Shown here: positions 32,621 to 41,209 of the stretch, piece after piece | Layout: the number at the start of each line of letters is the position of its first letter | Numbering within the stretch: position 1 is the first letter of the stretch | Assembly: GCA_963761325.1 (NCBI GenBank) | Contig: CAVXGZ010000001.1 | Span: 124,001 to 188,000 of the forward strand | Source: Streptantibioticus_C sp963761325 | Lineage (GTDB): Bacteria > Actinomycetota > Actinomycetes > Streptomycetales > Streptomycetaceae | Length of the DNA stretch: 64,000 nucleotides | Reading direction: 5' to 3' | The notes under the pieces: model-generated | Databases searched by the model: none | The model's input: only the letters and a program-made list of their open reading frames with translations | Told to the model about the DNA's origin: nothing | Made by a program: the position numbers and the translations under genes

Positions 32621-34150
32621 ATGAGCCCGCACCCCGCCCCGCCCGGGATCCGGCTGGGCATCGTCAGGGGGATCAGCTACGGCCTGTTCGGGCCGCCGGA
32701 CGGCTTCGTCCCCGCGATCCGCCGGCTCGGCGGCACGCTGGCCCGCGTGTACGTCCACTGGGGCCAGGTCGAGCCCGAGCCGGGCCGCTACGACTGGACG
32801 GCGGTGGACGCGATCCTCGGGCAGCTCGACCCGGCCGCCGAGACCTGGGTGACGGTGTGTTCGAGCTCCCCGTGGGCCACCCGGCACCCCACCGGCTTCC
32901 TGCCCTCCTCGCCGGCGAACGACCCGCGGCGCTACGAGCGGTTCGTCACCGACCTGGTCGCCCGCTGCCGCGGCCGGATCGACTACTGGCAGTGCGACAA
33001 CGAGCCGAGCAACACCGGCCTGCTGTGGGACGGCAACGCGCCGGAGTACGTGGCCCAGCTCACCGCCTTCCACCGCTGCGTGCGCGCCGCGGACCCGGAC
33101 GCGCGGGTGGTGCTCGGCGGCTGCGGCTACGACGTGCTCGGCGGCCCGGACGACGGCGAGGCGCGGCGGTTCTTCGAGTACGTCGTCGCGCACGGCCGCG
33201 ACGCCTTCGACCTGTTCTCGGTCAACCTGTACGGCGATCCGCACGCGGTGCCCGAGCAGGTGGAGTCGGTGCGCGCGATGATGCGCCGGCACGGCTACCA
33301 GCGGCCGGTGGTGGCGGGGGAGTACAACGGGCCCACGCTCTTCGAGTTCCCGGCGGCCCAGGCCGGGTTCGAGCGGGCGATGACCGCGGCGTTCACGGCG
33401 GCGGCCGGCCCGGACGCCCCCGCCGAGCCGCCGGACCGCGCGACCATGCGGGCGCTGTACGCCGCCGCGGACCGGCTCCCGCCGCAGCTCGGGATGTTCC
33501 TGGAGGACTGCCCGCCGCCGCTCGCCGACAAGCGCGACCGGCTCAACCGCCGGCAGTTGGTGGTGCGCAACCTGCTGGCGCTGGCCGCCGGCGTGACCCG
33601 GACGGCGTGCTGGAACCTGGCGCCGGAGATCCCCGGCTACCGCGACCGCCTCAACATGATGGGATTCCTTTTCGGCAAGCTGGCGTTGACGGAGTACGAC
33701 GACGACCGTGAACTGACGGTACGTCACCCTGCCGCCGACACCTTCGCGTTGCTGGCCGGGTTCCTGGCGGGCGTCTCGGCGGTCCGGCGGATCGACGTCG
33801 AGGGCCGGCCCGAGCTGTACGCGTTCGAGGTGGTGCGCGACGGGGACCGCGGGCCGCTGCACGTCCTGTGGGCCCGCGCGGACGGCTTCGACGGCGAGGA
33901 CGCGCCCGCCACGCCGCTCGACTGGCCGTGGCCGCCGGCCACCGTCCGGGCCGTCGACGCCTTCGGGGCCCGGGTCCCGGTCGAACGGGACGGCGACGGG
34001 TTGCGTATCCCGTTGTCGGTGACGCCGCTGTTCCTCACCACCGATCCGCCGGCCCGACCGGGCCTGCGGTCACCCGAAGGAGACGCACGATGCGCTACAC
34101 CCGATTGGGCACCTCCGGACTCGTCATCTCCCGCATCGGGCTCGGCATGA
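32621..34150 (+). CDS. clan GH-A glycoside hydrolase-like protein
   Basis: The 509-residue cytosolic protein has a (beta/alpha)8 glycosidase pattern: YVHWGQVEPEPGRYDWTAVD near 45-64, a candidate acid/base Glu128 in DNEPSN and a candidate nucleophile Glu234 in GEYNGP, followed by a beta-sandwich-like C-terminal part. It resembles GH39/GH5-like enzymes; the exact family and substrate are uncertain. There is no signal peptide. ATG 32621 follows GAGGGAGA. Its stop at 34150 overlaps the next gene by 61 bases, unusually far. It is divergent from a TetR gene. Confidence 0.75.
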   Translation: MSPHPAPPGIRLGIVRGISYGLFGPPDGFVPAIRRLGGTLARVYVHWGQVEPEPGRYDWTAVDAILGQLDPAAETWVTVCSSSPWATRHPTGFLPSSPANDPRRYERFVTDLVARCRGRIDYWQCDNEPSNTGLLWDGNAPEYVAQLTAFHRCVRAADPDARVVLGGCGYDVLGGPDDGEARRFFEYVVAHGRDAFDLFSVNLYGDPHAVPEQVESVRAMMRRHGYQRPVVAGEYNGPTLFEFPAAQAGFERAMTAAFTAAAGPDAPAEPPDRATMRALYAAADRLPPQLGMFLEDCPPPLADKRDRLNRRQLVVRNLLALAAGVTRTACWNLAPEIPGYRDRLNMMGFLFGKLALTEYDDDRELTVRHPAADTFALLAGFLAGVSAVRRIDVEGRPELYAFEVVRDGDRGPLHVLWARADGFDGEDAPATPLDWPWPPATVRAVDAFGARVPVERDGDGLRIPLSVTPLFLTTDPPARPGLRSPEGDARCATPDWAPPDSSSPASGSA

Positions 34151-35070
34151 TGAGCTACGGCGACACCAGCCGGCGTGCCTGGCACCTGACCGAGCAGGAG
34201 GCCGAGCCGATCGTGCGGCAGGCGGTGGAGGCCGGCGTCACCCTGTTCGACACCGCCGACATCTACGACCGCGGCGCCAGCGAGGAGGTCACCGGGCGGC
34301 TGCTCGCGCGGCTGTTCACCGACCGGGACGACTACGTGCTGGCCACCAAGGTCTACTACCCGATGAGCGACCGGCCCGGCGACCGCGGCCTGTCGCGCAA
34401 GCACATCCTCGCCTCGGTGGACGCCTCGCTGCGCCGGCTGGGCACCGACCACATCGACCTCTACCAGATCCACCGCTGGGACCACGAGACGCCGGTCGAG
34501 GAGACGATGGAGGCGCTGGACGCGGTGGTGCGGGCCGGCAAGGTCCGCTACCTCGGCGCGTCGAGCATGTACGCCTGGCAGTTCGCCAAGGCGCAGCACA
34601 CCGCCGGGCTGGCCGGCACCACCCGCTTCACGGCGATGCAGAACCACTACAACCTCGTCTACCGCGAGGAGGAGCGGGAGATGATCCCGTTCTGCCGCGA
34701 CCAGGGGATCGGCGTCCTGCCCTACAGTCCGCTCGCCCGCGGCCTGCTCGCCGGCGGCCGGGACCGTGGCGGCGAGCGCACCACCACCCGCGGCTCCAGC
34801 GACCCGGCGGCCGACACCCTCTACACCGACGCGGACTTCGACGTCGTCGACGCGGTGCGGGCGGTGGCGGCCGAACTCGCCCTGCCCCCGGCGCGGATCG
34901 CGCTCGCCTGGCTGCTGGGCCGGGACGGCGTCAGCGCCCCCATCGTCGGCGCGACCCGGCTCGACCACCTGCGCGACGCCGTCGCCGCGCTCGACGTCCC
35001 GCTCACCGCGGCCCAGACGGAACGGCTGGAAGCCCCCTACCGCCCGCACGCGGTGACCGGTCCCGAGTAG
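34090..35070 (+). CDS. aldo/keto reductase
   Basis: The 326-residue protein has the (beta/alpha)8 fold with SGLVISRIGLGMMSYGD, DTADIYDRGASEEVTGRLL, the catalytic Lys in LATKVYY, YQIHRWD and a C-terminal GATRLDHL. It reduces aldehydes or ketones with NADPH. ATG 34090 has AAGGAG eight bases upstream, inside the 3' end of the glycosidase gene, so the two are tightly coupled. A related aldo/keto reductase near 51.8-53.7 kb is disrupted. Confidence 0.9.
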   Translation: MRYTRLGTSGLVISRIGLGMMSYGDTSRRAWHLTEQEAEPIVRQAVEAGVTLFDTADIYDRGASEEVTGRLLARLFTDRDDYVLATKVYYPMSDRPGDRGLSRKHILASVDASLRRLGTDHIDLYQIHRWDHETPVEETMEALDAVVRAGKVRYLGASSMYAWQFAKAQHTAGLAGTTRFTAMQNHYNLVYREEEREMIPFCRDQGIGVLPYSPLARGLLAGGRDRGGERTTTRGSSDPAADTLYTDADFDVVDAVRAVAAELALPPARIALAWLLGRDGVSAPIVGATRLDHLRDAVAALDVPLTAAQTERLEAPYRPHAVTGPE

Positions 35071-35236
35071 CCGCTCGCGGATGACCAGCGATTACCGGGC
35101 CGATTGACCGTCCGCGCGCCCGGCCGGAATTTCGGCCGGCCCGCGACCGGAATACGCCTGCGGTGATTCGGCCGAACGGCACGGTATGCCCAGCCGTCCG
35201 GCCGGAATCGCGCGGCAATTCCCGTTCGCTACCCGG

Positions 35237-35692
35237 TCACTTCCCCTTGCCGGCGGATTGGTAGATGACGCTGCCGTCGGCCGCGGTGATCTTCACTCCC
35301 TTGATCGCCGTTTCACTGGTCAGCGTCTCGCTGAAGCCCTCGTCCACCGGCTTCAGCGCCGCCTTCGCCTTGGCGTCGCCCGGCCGCGCGTTGGTCTCCA
35401 GCACGAGGTAGCAGGAGTCGTCCGAGGTCAGTTTCGTGATCTGCACCGACGGGTCGCTGTCGCCGAGCGTCTTGTTCAGCTCGTTCTTCTCGGAGGTCAG
35501 CTGGCTCGTCACGGTCTTGACCATGGCGGCGTTGCACCCGGTGTCCGCGGCACCCGGGTCGGCGGTCGGGCTGGCGGTGGTCGGGGTGGCGGACGGCGTC
35601 GACGAGGCGGAGGTGTCCGACGAGGACGAGCAGCCGACCGCTCCGGCACCCAGACAGAGAATGGCCGCCGCGACGGCGAGGCGCCTGTTCAC
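35237..35692 (-). CDS. secreted lipoprotein
   Basis: The 151-residue protein has a signal peptide with lipobox GAVGC (Cys21), then a Ser/Thr-rich tether, and a small domain with one Cys pair (GCNAAM and DSCYLVLE). It should be lipid-anchored outside the membrane. No family is recognised. GTG 35692 follows GGAGATCTT. An inverted repeat at 35743-35765 lies upstream. Confidence 0.82.
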   Translation of the reverse strand: MNRRLAVAAAILCLGAGAVGCSSSSDTSASSTPSATPTTASPTADPGAADTGCNAAMVKTVTSQLTSEKNELNKTLGDSDPSVQITKLTSDDSCYLVLETNARPGDAKAKAALKPVDEGFSETLTSETAIKGVKITAADGSVIYQSAGKGK

Positions 35693-36018
35693 AAGATCTC
35701 CTCAATTACCCATGGACATACGGATTTCAAAGCCGAGAGGTTTTGTCACGGCAGGCCGGTGACAACCGCCGGCACAGCCGAGAAGAGTTGGAACAGCCCC
35801 CGTGACGCGAACCAGGACTCTATCAACACGGCGAGTCCGTGACACCGGTGTTCTGTGCCGATACGGTAACCGGTCCACGTGTCCCGATCACCGCCGATCC
35901 GCGCCGCGCATTGCCCTCCCACGCTCTTCCGCCGGGGTTATCCGGTATTTCCGGCCGGCCGCTCCACGCGTTCCGCGGCATTCCGGCCGACCGGAATGCG
36001 GCGCGGACCGGCCGCCCG
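35693..36018. other. gap upstream of the lipoprotein and pseudogene
   Basis: A 326-base stretch carrying the likely lipoprotein promoter and the dyad at 35743-35765; the remainder up to the pseudogene stop holds no recognisable gene. Confidence 0.45.
35743..35765. promoter_or_regulatory. inverted repeat upstream of the lipoprotein gene
   Basis: TTGTCAC (35743-35749) and GTGACAA (35759-35765) are perfect reverse complements with a 9-base gap, 51-73 bases before the lipoprotein start. It may be an operator or hairpin. Confidence 0.45.
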
Positions 36019-36623
36019 TCAGGCCACGCCGAGGAAGCGCAGCACGGCGAGCACCCGGCGGTGGTCCGCGTCGGCCCGCGGCAGGTCGAGCTTGGCGAAG
36101 ACGCCGCTGATGTGCTTGGCCACCGCGCGTGCCCGACCACGTTGGCCAGCGCCTCGGCGACCACGAAGCAGTCGGCGACGGCCGCACCGCGAGATCCACC
36201 CGCGCACCGGCAGCGGGGCCCGGGCGGCGATCCCGGACAGCGCGCCGCCGCAGCCCAGCAGCGGCCCGGCCAGCAGGTGGTAGCGCAACTGCCGGCGTCC
36301 GGCCGGCGACCGCAGCCACCCCGGCAGCTCCCGCGGCCCCGGCCGCAGCGCCCCGGCCGGCCGCGGGATCCGCACCCGACCCGGAAGCGCGCCCCCTGCG
36401 CCTCGGTCAGCAGCGGCGCGGCGAGCACCACGACGGCCGCCGGCGCCAGCACCGCCGGCGTGATCCACCCGATGGTCACCGGCACGAAGTAGATCCACGG
36501 CAGCGCGAGCACCAGCGCCACCGCGAGCTGGATCAGCGTCCCGGTGGCCATGAACGCCGCGTTCCGGCCGGCGCGTCGCAGCGCGCGCCGCACAACCCGC
36601 CGTCCGCGGGCGGTGATTCCCAT
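36019..36623 (-). pseudogene. degenerate sensor kinase fused to a LuxR-type tail
   Basis: The first 80 codons from ATG 36623 encode a putative-sensor membrane domain (GTLIQLAVALVLALPWIYFV). The frame then shifts to LPGWLRSPAGRRQLRYHLL, another block of the same domain. A further piece reads VADCFVVAEALANVVGHAR, the start of an HATPase, and the last piece before the stop at 36019 reads AVAKHISGVFAKLDLPRADA, the end of a LuxR-type HTH. So a kinase and its response regulator have collapsed into one broken gene by deletions and frameshifts. Confidence 0.75.
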
Positions 36624-36751
36624 GACGCGGACGGTAAAGGGCCGGGCGCGGCAGGACCATGACGTTCTTGTCCGTATCAGGGGTGGAGCTGGTGCCACCC
36701 CGGAACGGATATCCGGGTGACTGACACCGAACCACTCCGCGCCGAAAACTG

Positions 36752-37375
36752 ATGGACGTGCCGAACCGATCCGCGGAACAGGAGCCCGAGTTGACCACCA
36801 CGACGCGACACACACCGCCGTCGCACGCCCCGGCCGCGGCCCCGGCGGGGGAGGCGGGACCCGCGGACCGCAGACCCGCGGACCCGGGCGCGGCGGCGTT
36901 TCGCGCGGCAGGGCCGGGCGCCGGGCGGGCGCCGGACCGCACCGGCCGCGCCCCCGCGCCCGGGCCCGCCGCCGACCCGCCCGCCGTCCGCCCGCCCGCC
37001 GTCCACCGGCTGCTCGGGCGGGTCCTGGTCGGCTGCGGACTCGCCCTGCTGCCCTGGCTGTTCGTGCTCGCGGCCGACCTGCCGGCCACCGCCACCGCCG
37101 CGCACTGGCCGCTCGCCTGGGTCGGCCTGGACGCCATGGAGGCGCTCGGCCTGATCGCCACCGGCCTGCTCGCCGTCCGCCGTGACCACCGGCTCGCCCT
37201 GCCGGCCACCGCAACCGCCGTGCTGCTCGTGGTCGACGCCTGGTTCGACGCCACCACCTCGGCGTCCGGCACCGGTCTGGCGGCCGCCCTGCTGATGGCG
37301 GCCTGCGTGGAACTGCCGCTGGCGGCCGTCTGCGCGCTGCTGGCGATACGGGCGCTGCCGCGCGGCCGCCGGTGA
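36752..37375 (+). CDS. hypothetical membrane protein
   Basis: The 207-residue protein has a low-complexity Ala/Pro N-terminal half (about 1-95) and four hydrophobic helices in the C-terminal half, beginning LLGRVLVGCGLALLPWLFVL and ending ACVELPLAAVCALLAIRALP. It is unrecognised. The N-terminus may be misassigned since a Leu/Thr-rich upstream part gives an alternative later start. It is four bases from a short reading gap before CorA. Confidence 0.6.
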   Translation: MDVPNRSAEQEPELTTTTRHTPPSHAPAAAPAGEAGPADRRPADPGAAAFRAAGPGAGRAPDRTGRAPAPGPAADPPAVRPPAVHRLLGRVLVGCGLALLPWLFVLAADLPATATAAHWPLAWVGLDAMEALGLIATGLLAVRRDHRLALPATATAVLLVVDAWFDATTSASGTGLAAALLMAACVELPLAAVCALLAIRALPRGRR

Positions 37376-37462
37376 CGCCGTGTCGCACATCCGGTGGAAT
37401 CCGTCCGCGAGCCGCCCGCCGGCCGGCCGGCCGGGCCCGCCCGATGGCTACGCTCGGCGTCC

Positions 37463-38437
37463 ATGGCGCGCACCCGGCTGTACCGCAGCGGCACCCTGGT
37501 CGCCGAGGACTTCCCCGTCCAGGAGATCTCCGACCACCTCACCGATCCGGCCGCGGTCGTCTGGCTCGACCTCTACCAGCCGGGGCAGTCCGAATTCGCC
37601 ATGCTGGGCGAGGAGTTCGGCCTGCACGAACTGGCGGTCGAGGACGCCACCCACGAGGGCCAGCGCGCCAAACTCGACCGCTACCGCACCCACGCCTACC
37701 TCAACGCGTACGCGGTCTCCGTCGACACCGCCGCCCGGGCGCTGTCGACCGGCGAACTCGCGGTGTTCCTGACCAACCAGGCGATGATCACCGTCCGCAA
37801 GGGCCCGGGCTTCGACATGGCCGACGTGGTCGCCGACTGGGACGGCGCCCCGGAACTGGCCGGCGAAGGCGTCGGATTCCTGCTCTACGGCCTGCTCGAC
37901 CACCTCGTCGACGGGTACTTCGACGCCGTCCAGTGGCTCGACGACGACATCGACGGCCTGGAGGACCTGCTCTTCGCCGAGAGCCGCGAGCAGGTCCTGC
38001 TCGTGCAGCGCAGGATCTTCGAGCTGCGCCGGACGCTGGTCGGCCTGCGCCGGGTGATCCTGCCGATGCGCGAGGTGGTCAACGCCCTCATGCGTCCCGG
38101 CCTGCGGCTGGTCACCGAACCGCTCATGCCGTACTACCAGGAGGTCTACGACCACGTCCTGCGCGCCACCGAATGGACCGAATCGCTGCGCGACCTGCTC
38201 AACTCCGTGGTGGAGACGAACCTCTCCGTCCAGGCCAACCGGGTCAACACCATCATGAAGAAGGTCACCAGCTGGGCCGCGGTCATCGCCGTCCCCACCG
38301 CCGTCACCGGCTTCTACGGCCAGAACGTCCCGTATCCCGGCTTCGGCCACGAATCCGGCTTCCTGGTCTCCACCGCCGTCATCATCGTCTTCGCGGTCCT
38401 CCTCTATTTCGTCTTCAAACGCAACGACTGGATCTGA
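37463..38437 (+). CDS. CorA-like magnesium/cobalt transporter
   Basis: The 324-residue protein has the soluble N-terminal domain, long alpha helices and two C-terminal membrane helices of CorA. The loop signature is GFYGQN, where the canonical motif is GMN; related actinobacterial CorA proteins vary here. It should let Mg2+ or Co2+ enter the cell as a pentamer. ATG 37463 lies after GGCGTCC; an earlier in-frame ATG adds 23 non-conserved residues. Confidence 0.88.
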   Translation: MARTRLYRSGTLVAEDFPVQEISDHLTDPAAVVWLDLYQPGQSEFAMLGEEFGLHELAVEDATHEGQRAKLDRYRTHAYLNAYAVSVDTAARALSTGELAVFLTNQAMITVRKGPGFDMADVVADWDGAPELAGEGVGFLLYGLLDHLVDGYFDAVQWLDDDIDGLEDLLFAESREQVLLVQRRIFELRRTLVGLRRVILPMREVVNALMRPGLRLVTEPLMPYYQEVYDHVLRATEWTESLRDLLNSVVETNLSVQANRVNTIMKKVTSWAAVIAVPTAVTGFYGQNVPYPGFGHESGFLVSTAVIIVFAVLLYFVFKRNDWI

Positions 38438-38544
38438 ACCGGAGTAAGCTGGAATCGTCGATGGTATTCCGAATTCCGGCATTCACGCCGGCGTCGTCGT
38501 CGAGGAACGAAATGCCGGGCCCGCCCGGACCAAGGACCGCGTCC

Positions 38545-39018
38545 ATGATCGCGACGGCTCTCCCTTCGAATCCGCTCACCCGGCCCGCCCCGCTTCCCGG
38601 CGAGCCCGCCCGGGTCCGTCTCGCGCCCGCCGGCCCCGACCGCCGTCGCCTCGACGGCGCCTGGTGGCCGCGCAGCGGGGACCTGCGCGCCGAACTCCCG
38701 TCCCTCATCGAGGCGTTGGAGCACTTCGGCCGGGTCACCCGGGTCACCGTCAACCACTCCACCTGGCCCGATGTGCCGCACAAGCTCGTCTACCGGGGCC
38801 GCATGATCCACGCCGGCTGGTTCGACGCCGAGCAGGACGCCCACCTCCTGTGCGCCCTCGACGGCCGCGGCGGCCGCTGGGAACTGCTCGTCATCCCGCC
38901 GTCCCACGCCCCCTCCGAGGCCGCCCGCCTCATGACCGAGGCCGCCCGCCCCGCCAACCGCCGCACCGCGACCGACCTCCTCGACGCCCGGCCCGCCGCC
39001 GCGGCCGCCGCCGCGTGA
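38545..39018 (+). CDS. DUF5994 family protein
   Basis: The 157-residue protein contains PARVRLAPAGPDRRRLDGAW followed by WPRSGDLRAELPSLIEALE, then VNHSTWPDVPHKLVYRGRMI and WELLVIPPSHAPSEA, the pattern of DUF5994 proteins of unknown function in streptomycetes. ATG 38545 has AAGGA eight bases upstream; an in-frame ATG at 38461 adds a Ser/Pro-rich leader. A bidirectional terminator follows. Confidence 0.8.
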   Translation: MIATALPSNPLTRPAPLPGEPARVRLAPAGPDRRRLDGAWWPRSGDLRAELPSLIEALEHFGRVTRVTVNHSTWPDVPHKLVYRGRMIHAGWFDAEQDAHLLCALDGRGGRWELLVIPPSHAPSEAARLMTEAARPANRRTATDLLDARPAAAAAAA

Positions 39019-39070
39019 CAGCGGCCACGGAGTCGCGACGGGCTCACCGTCCTGGCGCCGCGGTGACGTG

Positions 39071-39111
39071 CGCGACGGCCCCCGGCGGGCGTGCCGCCGG
39101 GGGCCGTCGCG
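39071..39111. terminator. bidirectional 18-bp hairpin
   Basis: CGCGACGGCCCCCGGCGG (39071-39088) pairs perfectly with 39094-39111 around GCGTG, between the convergent DUF5994 and MFS genes. Confidence 0.8.
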
Positions 39112-39124
39112 AGGCAGGACCGGG

Positions 39125-40681
39125 TCAGTCGTCGGACCCGGACGCCTTGGACTTCGCGGGCGGCGGCCGGTGCCCGGCCACCTGCTCGGTGACCTTGCGC
39201 ACCACGGACAGCGGGGTGGCCACGTCCTCCAGGGACTTGCCCTCCGCGGCGACGCCCAGCCGGGCCGCGATCAGCCCGCCGACGATCATCAGGACCGCGC
39301 CGACCGCGTAGCCGATGAACAGGTGGCTCGGGTTCGGGTGGTTCTTGTCGATCAGCGCGCCGTAGAAGAGCGGCGCCAGCGCGCCGACGATCTGCGCGAT
39401 GGAGAAGAAGATCGCGATGGCCTGCGCCCGGACCTCCAGCGGGAAGATCTCGCTGACGGTCAGGTAGCCGGCGCTCGCCCCGGCCGAGGCGAAGAAGAAG
39501 GTGACCACCCAGGCCGCGGTCTGGGTGAACGCGCTCAGGTCGCCCAGCTTGAACAGGTAGCCGCTGACCAGCAGCAGCACGCCGGAGAGCAGATAGGTGC
39601 CGGCGATCATCTTCTTGCGGCCGAGGGTGTCGAAGAGCCAGCCGAGCGAGAGCGGGCCGAGCAGGTTGCCGATCGCGAACGCCAGCCCGTAGAGCGGGAT
39701 GCTCGCGTCGGGCACCTTGAAGAAGACGCCGAGCACGATGGAGTAGGTGAAGTAGATCGCGTTGTAGAGGAAGGACTGGGTGACCATCAGGCCGAGCGCG
39801 TAGACCGAGCGGCCGGGGAACTGCGTGAACAGCAGGCGCAGCAGCGTGAGGTAGCCGGCCTGCTTGGCGGGCTTGATCTCCAGCATCTTGGTCTCGTCGA
39901 CCGGTTCCAGGGTGCGGCCGGAGGCCCGTACCTGGTCCTCGATGTAGGAGATGGACGCCTCGGCCTCCGCCTCCCGGCCGTGCATGATCTGCCAGCGCGG
40001 GCTCTCCGGCAGGTTGCGCCGGACGAAGATGATGACCAGGCCGAGCAGCGGGCCGACCAGGAAGCCGATCCGCCAGGCCAGGCTGGGGTCGGTCTTGATG
40101 AACTGGTTGTAGACGCCGAGCTGCACCAGGGTGCCGGTGATCGCGCCGGCCCAGTAGGTGCCGTTGATGCCGATGTCCACCCGGCCGCGGTAGCGGGCCG
40201 GGATCAGCTCGTCGATGGCCGAGTTGATCGCGGCGTACTCACCGCCGATACCCATGCCGGCCACGAACCGGGTCGCGTACAGGAACGCCACCCACCCGGC
40301 GCCGGCGCCCGCGGTGGCCGCGGTCAGGCCGCTGCCGACCAGGTAGATGCCCAGGGTGAGCACGAACAGGTTCTTGCGGCCCAGCCGGTCCGACAGCCGG
40401 CCGAAGATCAGCGCGCCGAACACCTCGCCGACGAGGTAGACGGTCGCGGTCGCGGCGGACGCGGCGGCCGAAAGGTCCAGAGTGTTCGGTTTTGTCAACG
40501 CGTCGCTGACCACGCTGGCGAGGGTGATCTCCAGGCCGTCGAGGATCCACGCCACACCGAGGGCCATGACGAGCTTGGTGTGGAAGGACGACCACGGCAG
40601 GCGGTCGATTCTCGCCGGAATGAGACTCCGGACGACCCCCGAACTGTCGGTGTTCCCCGGCACCGTTGATGCTGATGACAC
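39125..40681 (-). CDS. MFS transporter of the sugar/aromatic-acid porter type
   Basis: The 518-residue protein has 12 helices with the central loop GRLSDRLGRKN and ESPRWQIMHGREAEAEASIS near helix 6-7, GWLFDTLGRKK in the second half and a short Lys/Ser tail. It resembles the MHS/aromatic-acid:H+ symporters or sugar porters. GTG 40681 begins the protein. The divergent 528-base gap separates it from the GH92 gene; transport of a mannan breakdown product would fit but is inference only. Confidence 0.85.
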   Translation of the reverse strand: MSSASTVPGNTDSSGVVRSLIPARIDRLPWSSFHTKLVMALGVAWILDGLEITLASVVSDALTKPNTLDLSAAASAATATVYLVGEVFGALIFGRLSDRLGRKNLFVLTLGIYLVGSGLTAATAGAGAGWVAFLYATRFVAGMGIGGEYAAINSAIDELIPARYRGRVDIGINGTYWAGAITGTLVQLGVYNQFIKTDPSLAWRIGFLVGPLLGLVIIFVRRNLPESPRWQIMHGREAEAEASISYIEDQVRASGRTLEPVDETKMLEIKPAKQAGYLTLLRLLFTQFPGRSVYALGLMVTQSFLYNAIYFTYSIVLGVFFKVPDASIPLYGLAFAIGNLLGPLSLGWLFDTLGRKKMIAGTYLLSGVLLLVSGYLFKLGDLSAFTQTAAWVVTFFFASAGASAGYLTVSEIFPLEVRAQAIAIFFSIAQIVGALAPLFYGALIDKNHPNPSHLFIGYAVGAVLMIVGGLIAARLGVAAEGKSLEDVATPLSVVRKVTEQVAGHRPPPAKSKASGSDD

Positions 40682-41209
40682 GCGCCGCCTCTTCCCGGTC
40701 CAGTAGCGAATGCGGTGGGCATCCGGCTCCTGCGGCGTTTCATAGCGGTCAGCCGTGTCGAGCGGACGTCAACCTTTCAGTCCAGCACGGTTACCCCGTT
40801 TTCCCGGGCCGACACGGAGTTCTTTTCGCCGGGCCGGCGGCGCTGTAGGGCGGGCCATTCGGTCGATTCTGCCGGTCGGTTCACAGCCCCCGCACTCCTG
40901 GTATCCGTACCTTCACCGGACCGGCGCTGGTCACCGGAAAGTCGTGACGATCTCACGCCCGGTCCGGGAAACGCCCAGGAAATGGTTCACCGGTGAAGTG
41001 AATTCGGCGCCGCGCATTTCCCGCCGCCCCGGAACCCGCGGCCCGCCCGCCGCCGTCCGCCGCCCGGCCGCCGCCTCCGTACGCCCGCGCCCGTCCCGCG
41101 CCGCGGCGTCCCGGCGAAACGTCCCAACGAACGGTCCGTGCAAGGGGCTTGCTACCGGAGGCCCGTGCGGATACAACCCCGATAACGTTGTCATACGAGA
41201 GGTTGCCCG
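40682..41209. other. divergent gap before GH92
   Basis: A 528-base stretch holding the promoters of the MFS and GH92 genes and the LacI-like site at 41181-41192. The middle has no plausible gene. Confidence 0.5.
41181..41192. promoter_or_regulatory. LacI-type operator GATAACGTTGTC before GH92
   Basis: GATAAC-GTTGTC (41181-41192) is a near-perfect dyad with a central CG, one mismatch from symmetry, the style of LacI-family sites such as those that control sugar-use genes in streptomycetes. It lies 17 bases before the GH92 ATG, near a GAGAGG ribosome site. No LacI gene is adjacent. Confidence 0.5.

Noticed and set aside
35823..37388. Long overlapping minus-strand frames over 35.8-37.4 kb
   Set aside because: Each contains only fragments of the kinase/LuxR pseudogene joined to shadow sequence of the plus-strand membrane protein.
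37376..37462. A magnesium riboswitch before CorA
   Set aside because: The gap is too short and shows no M-box or ykoK-like structure.
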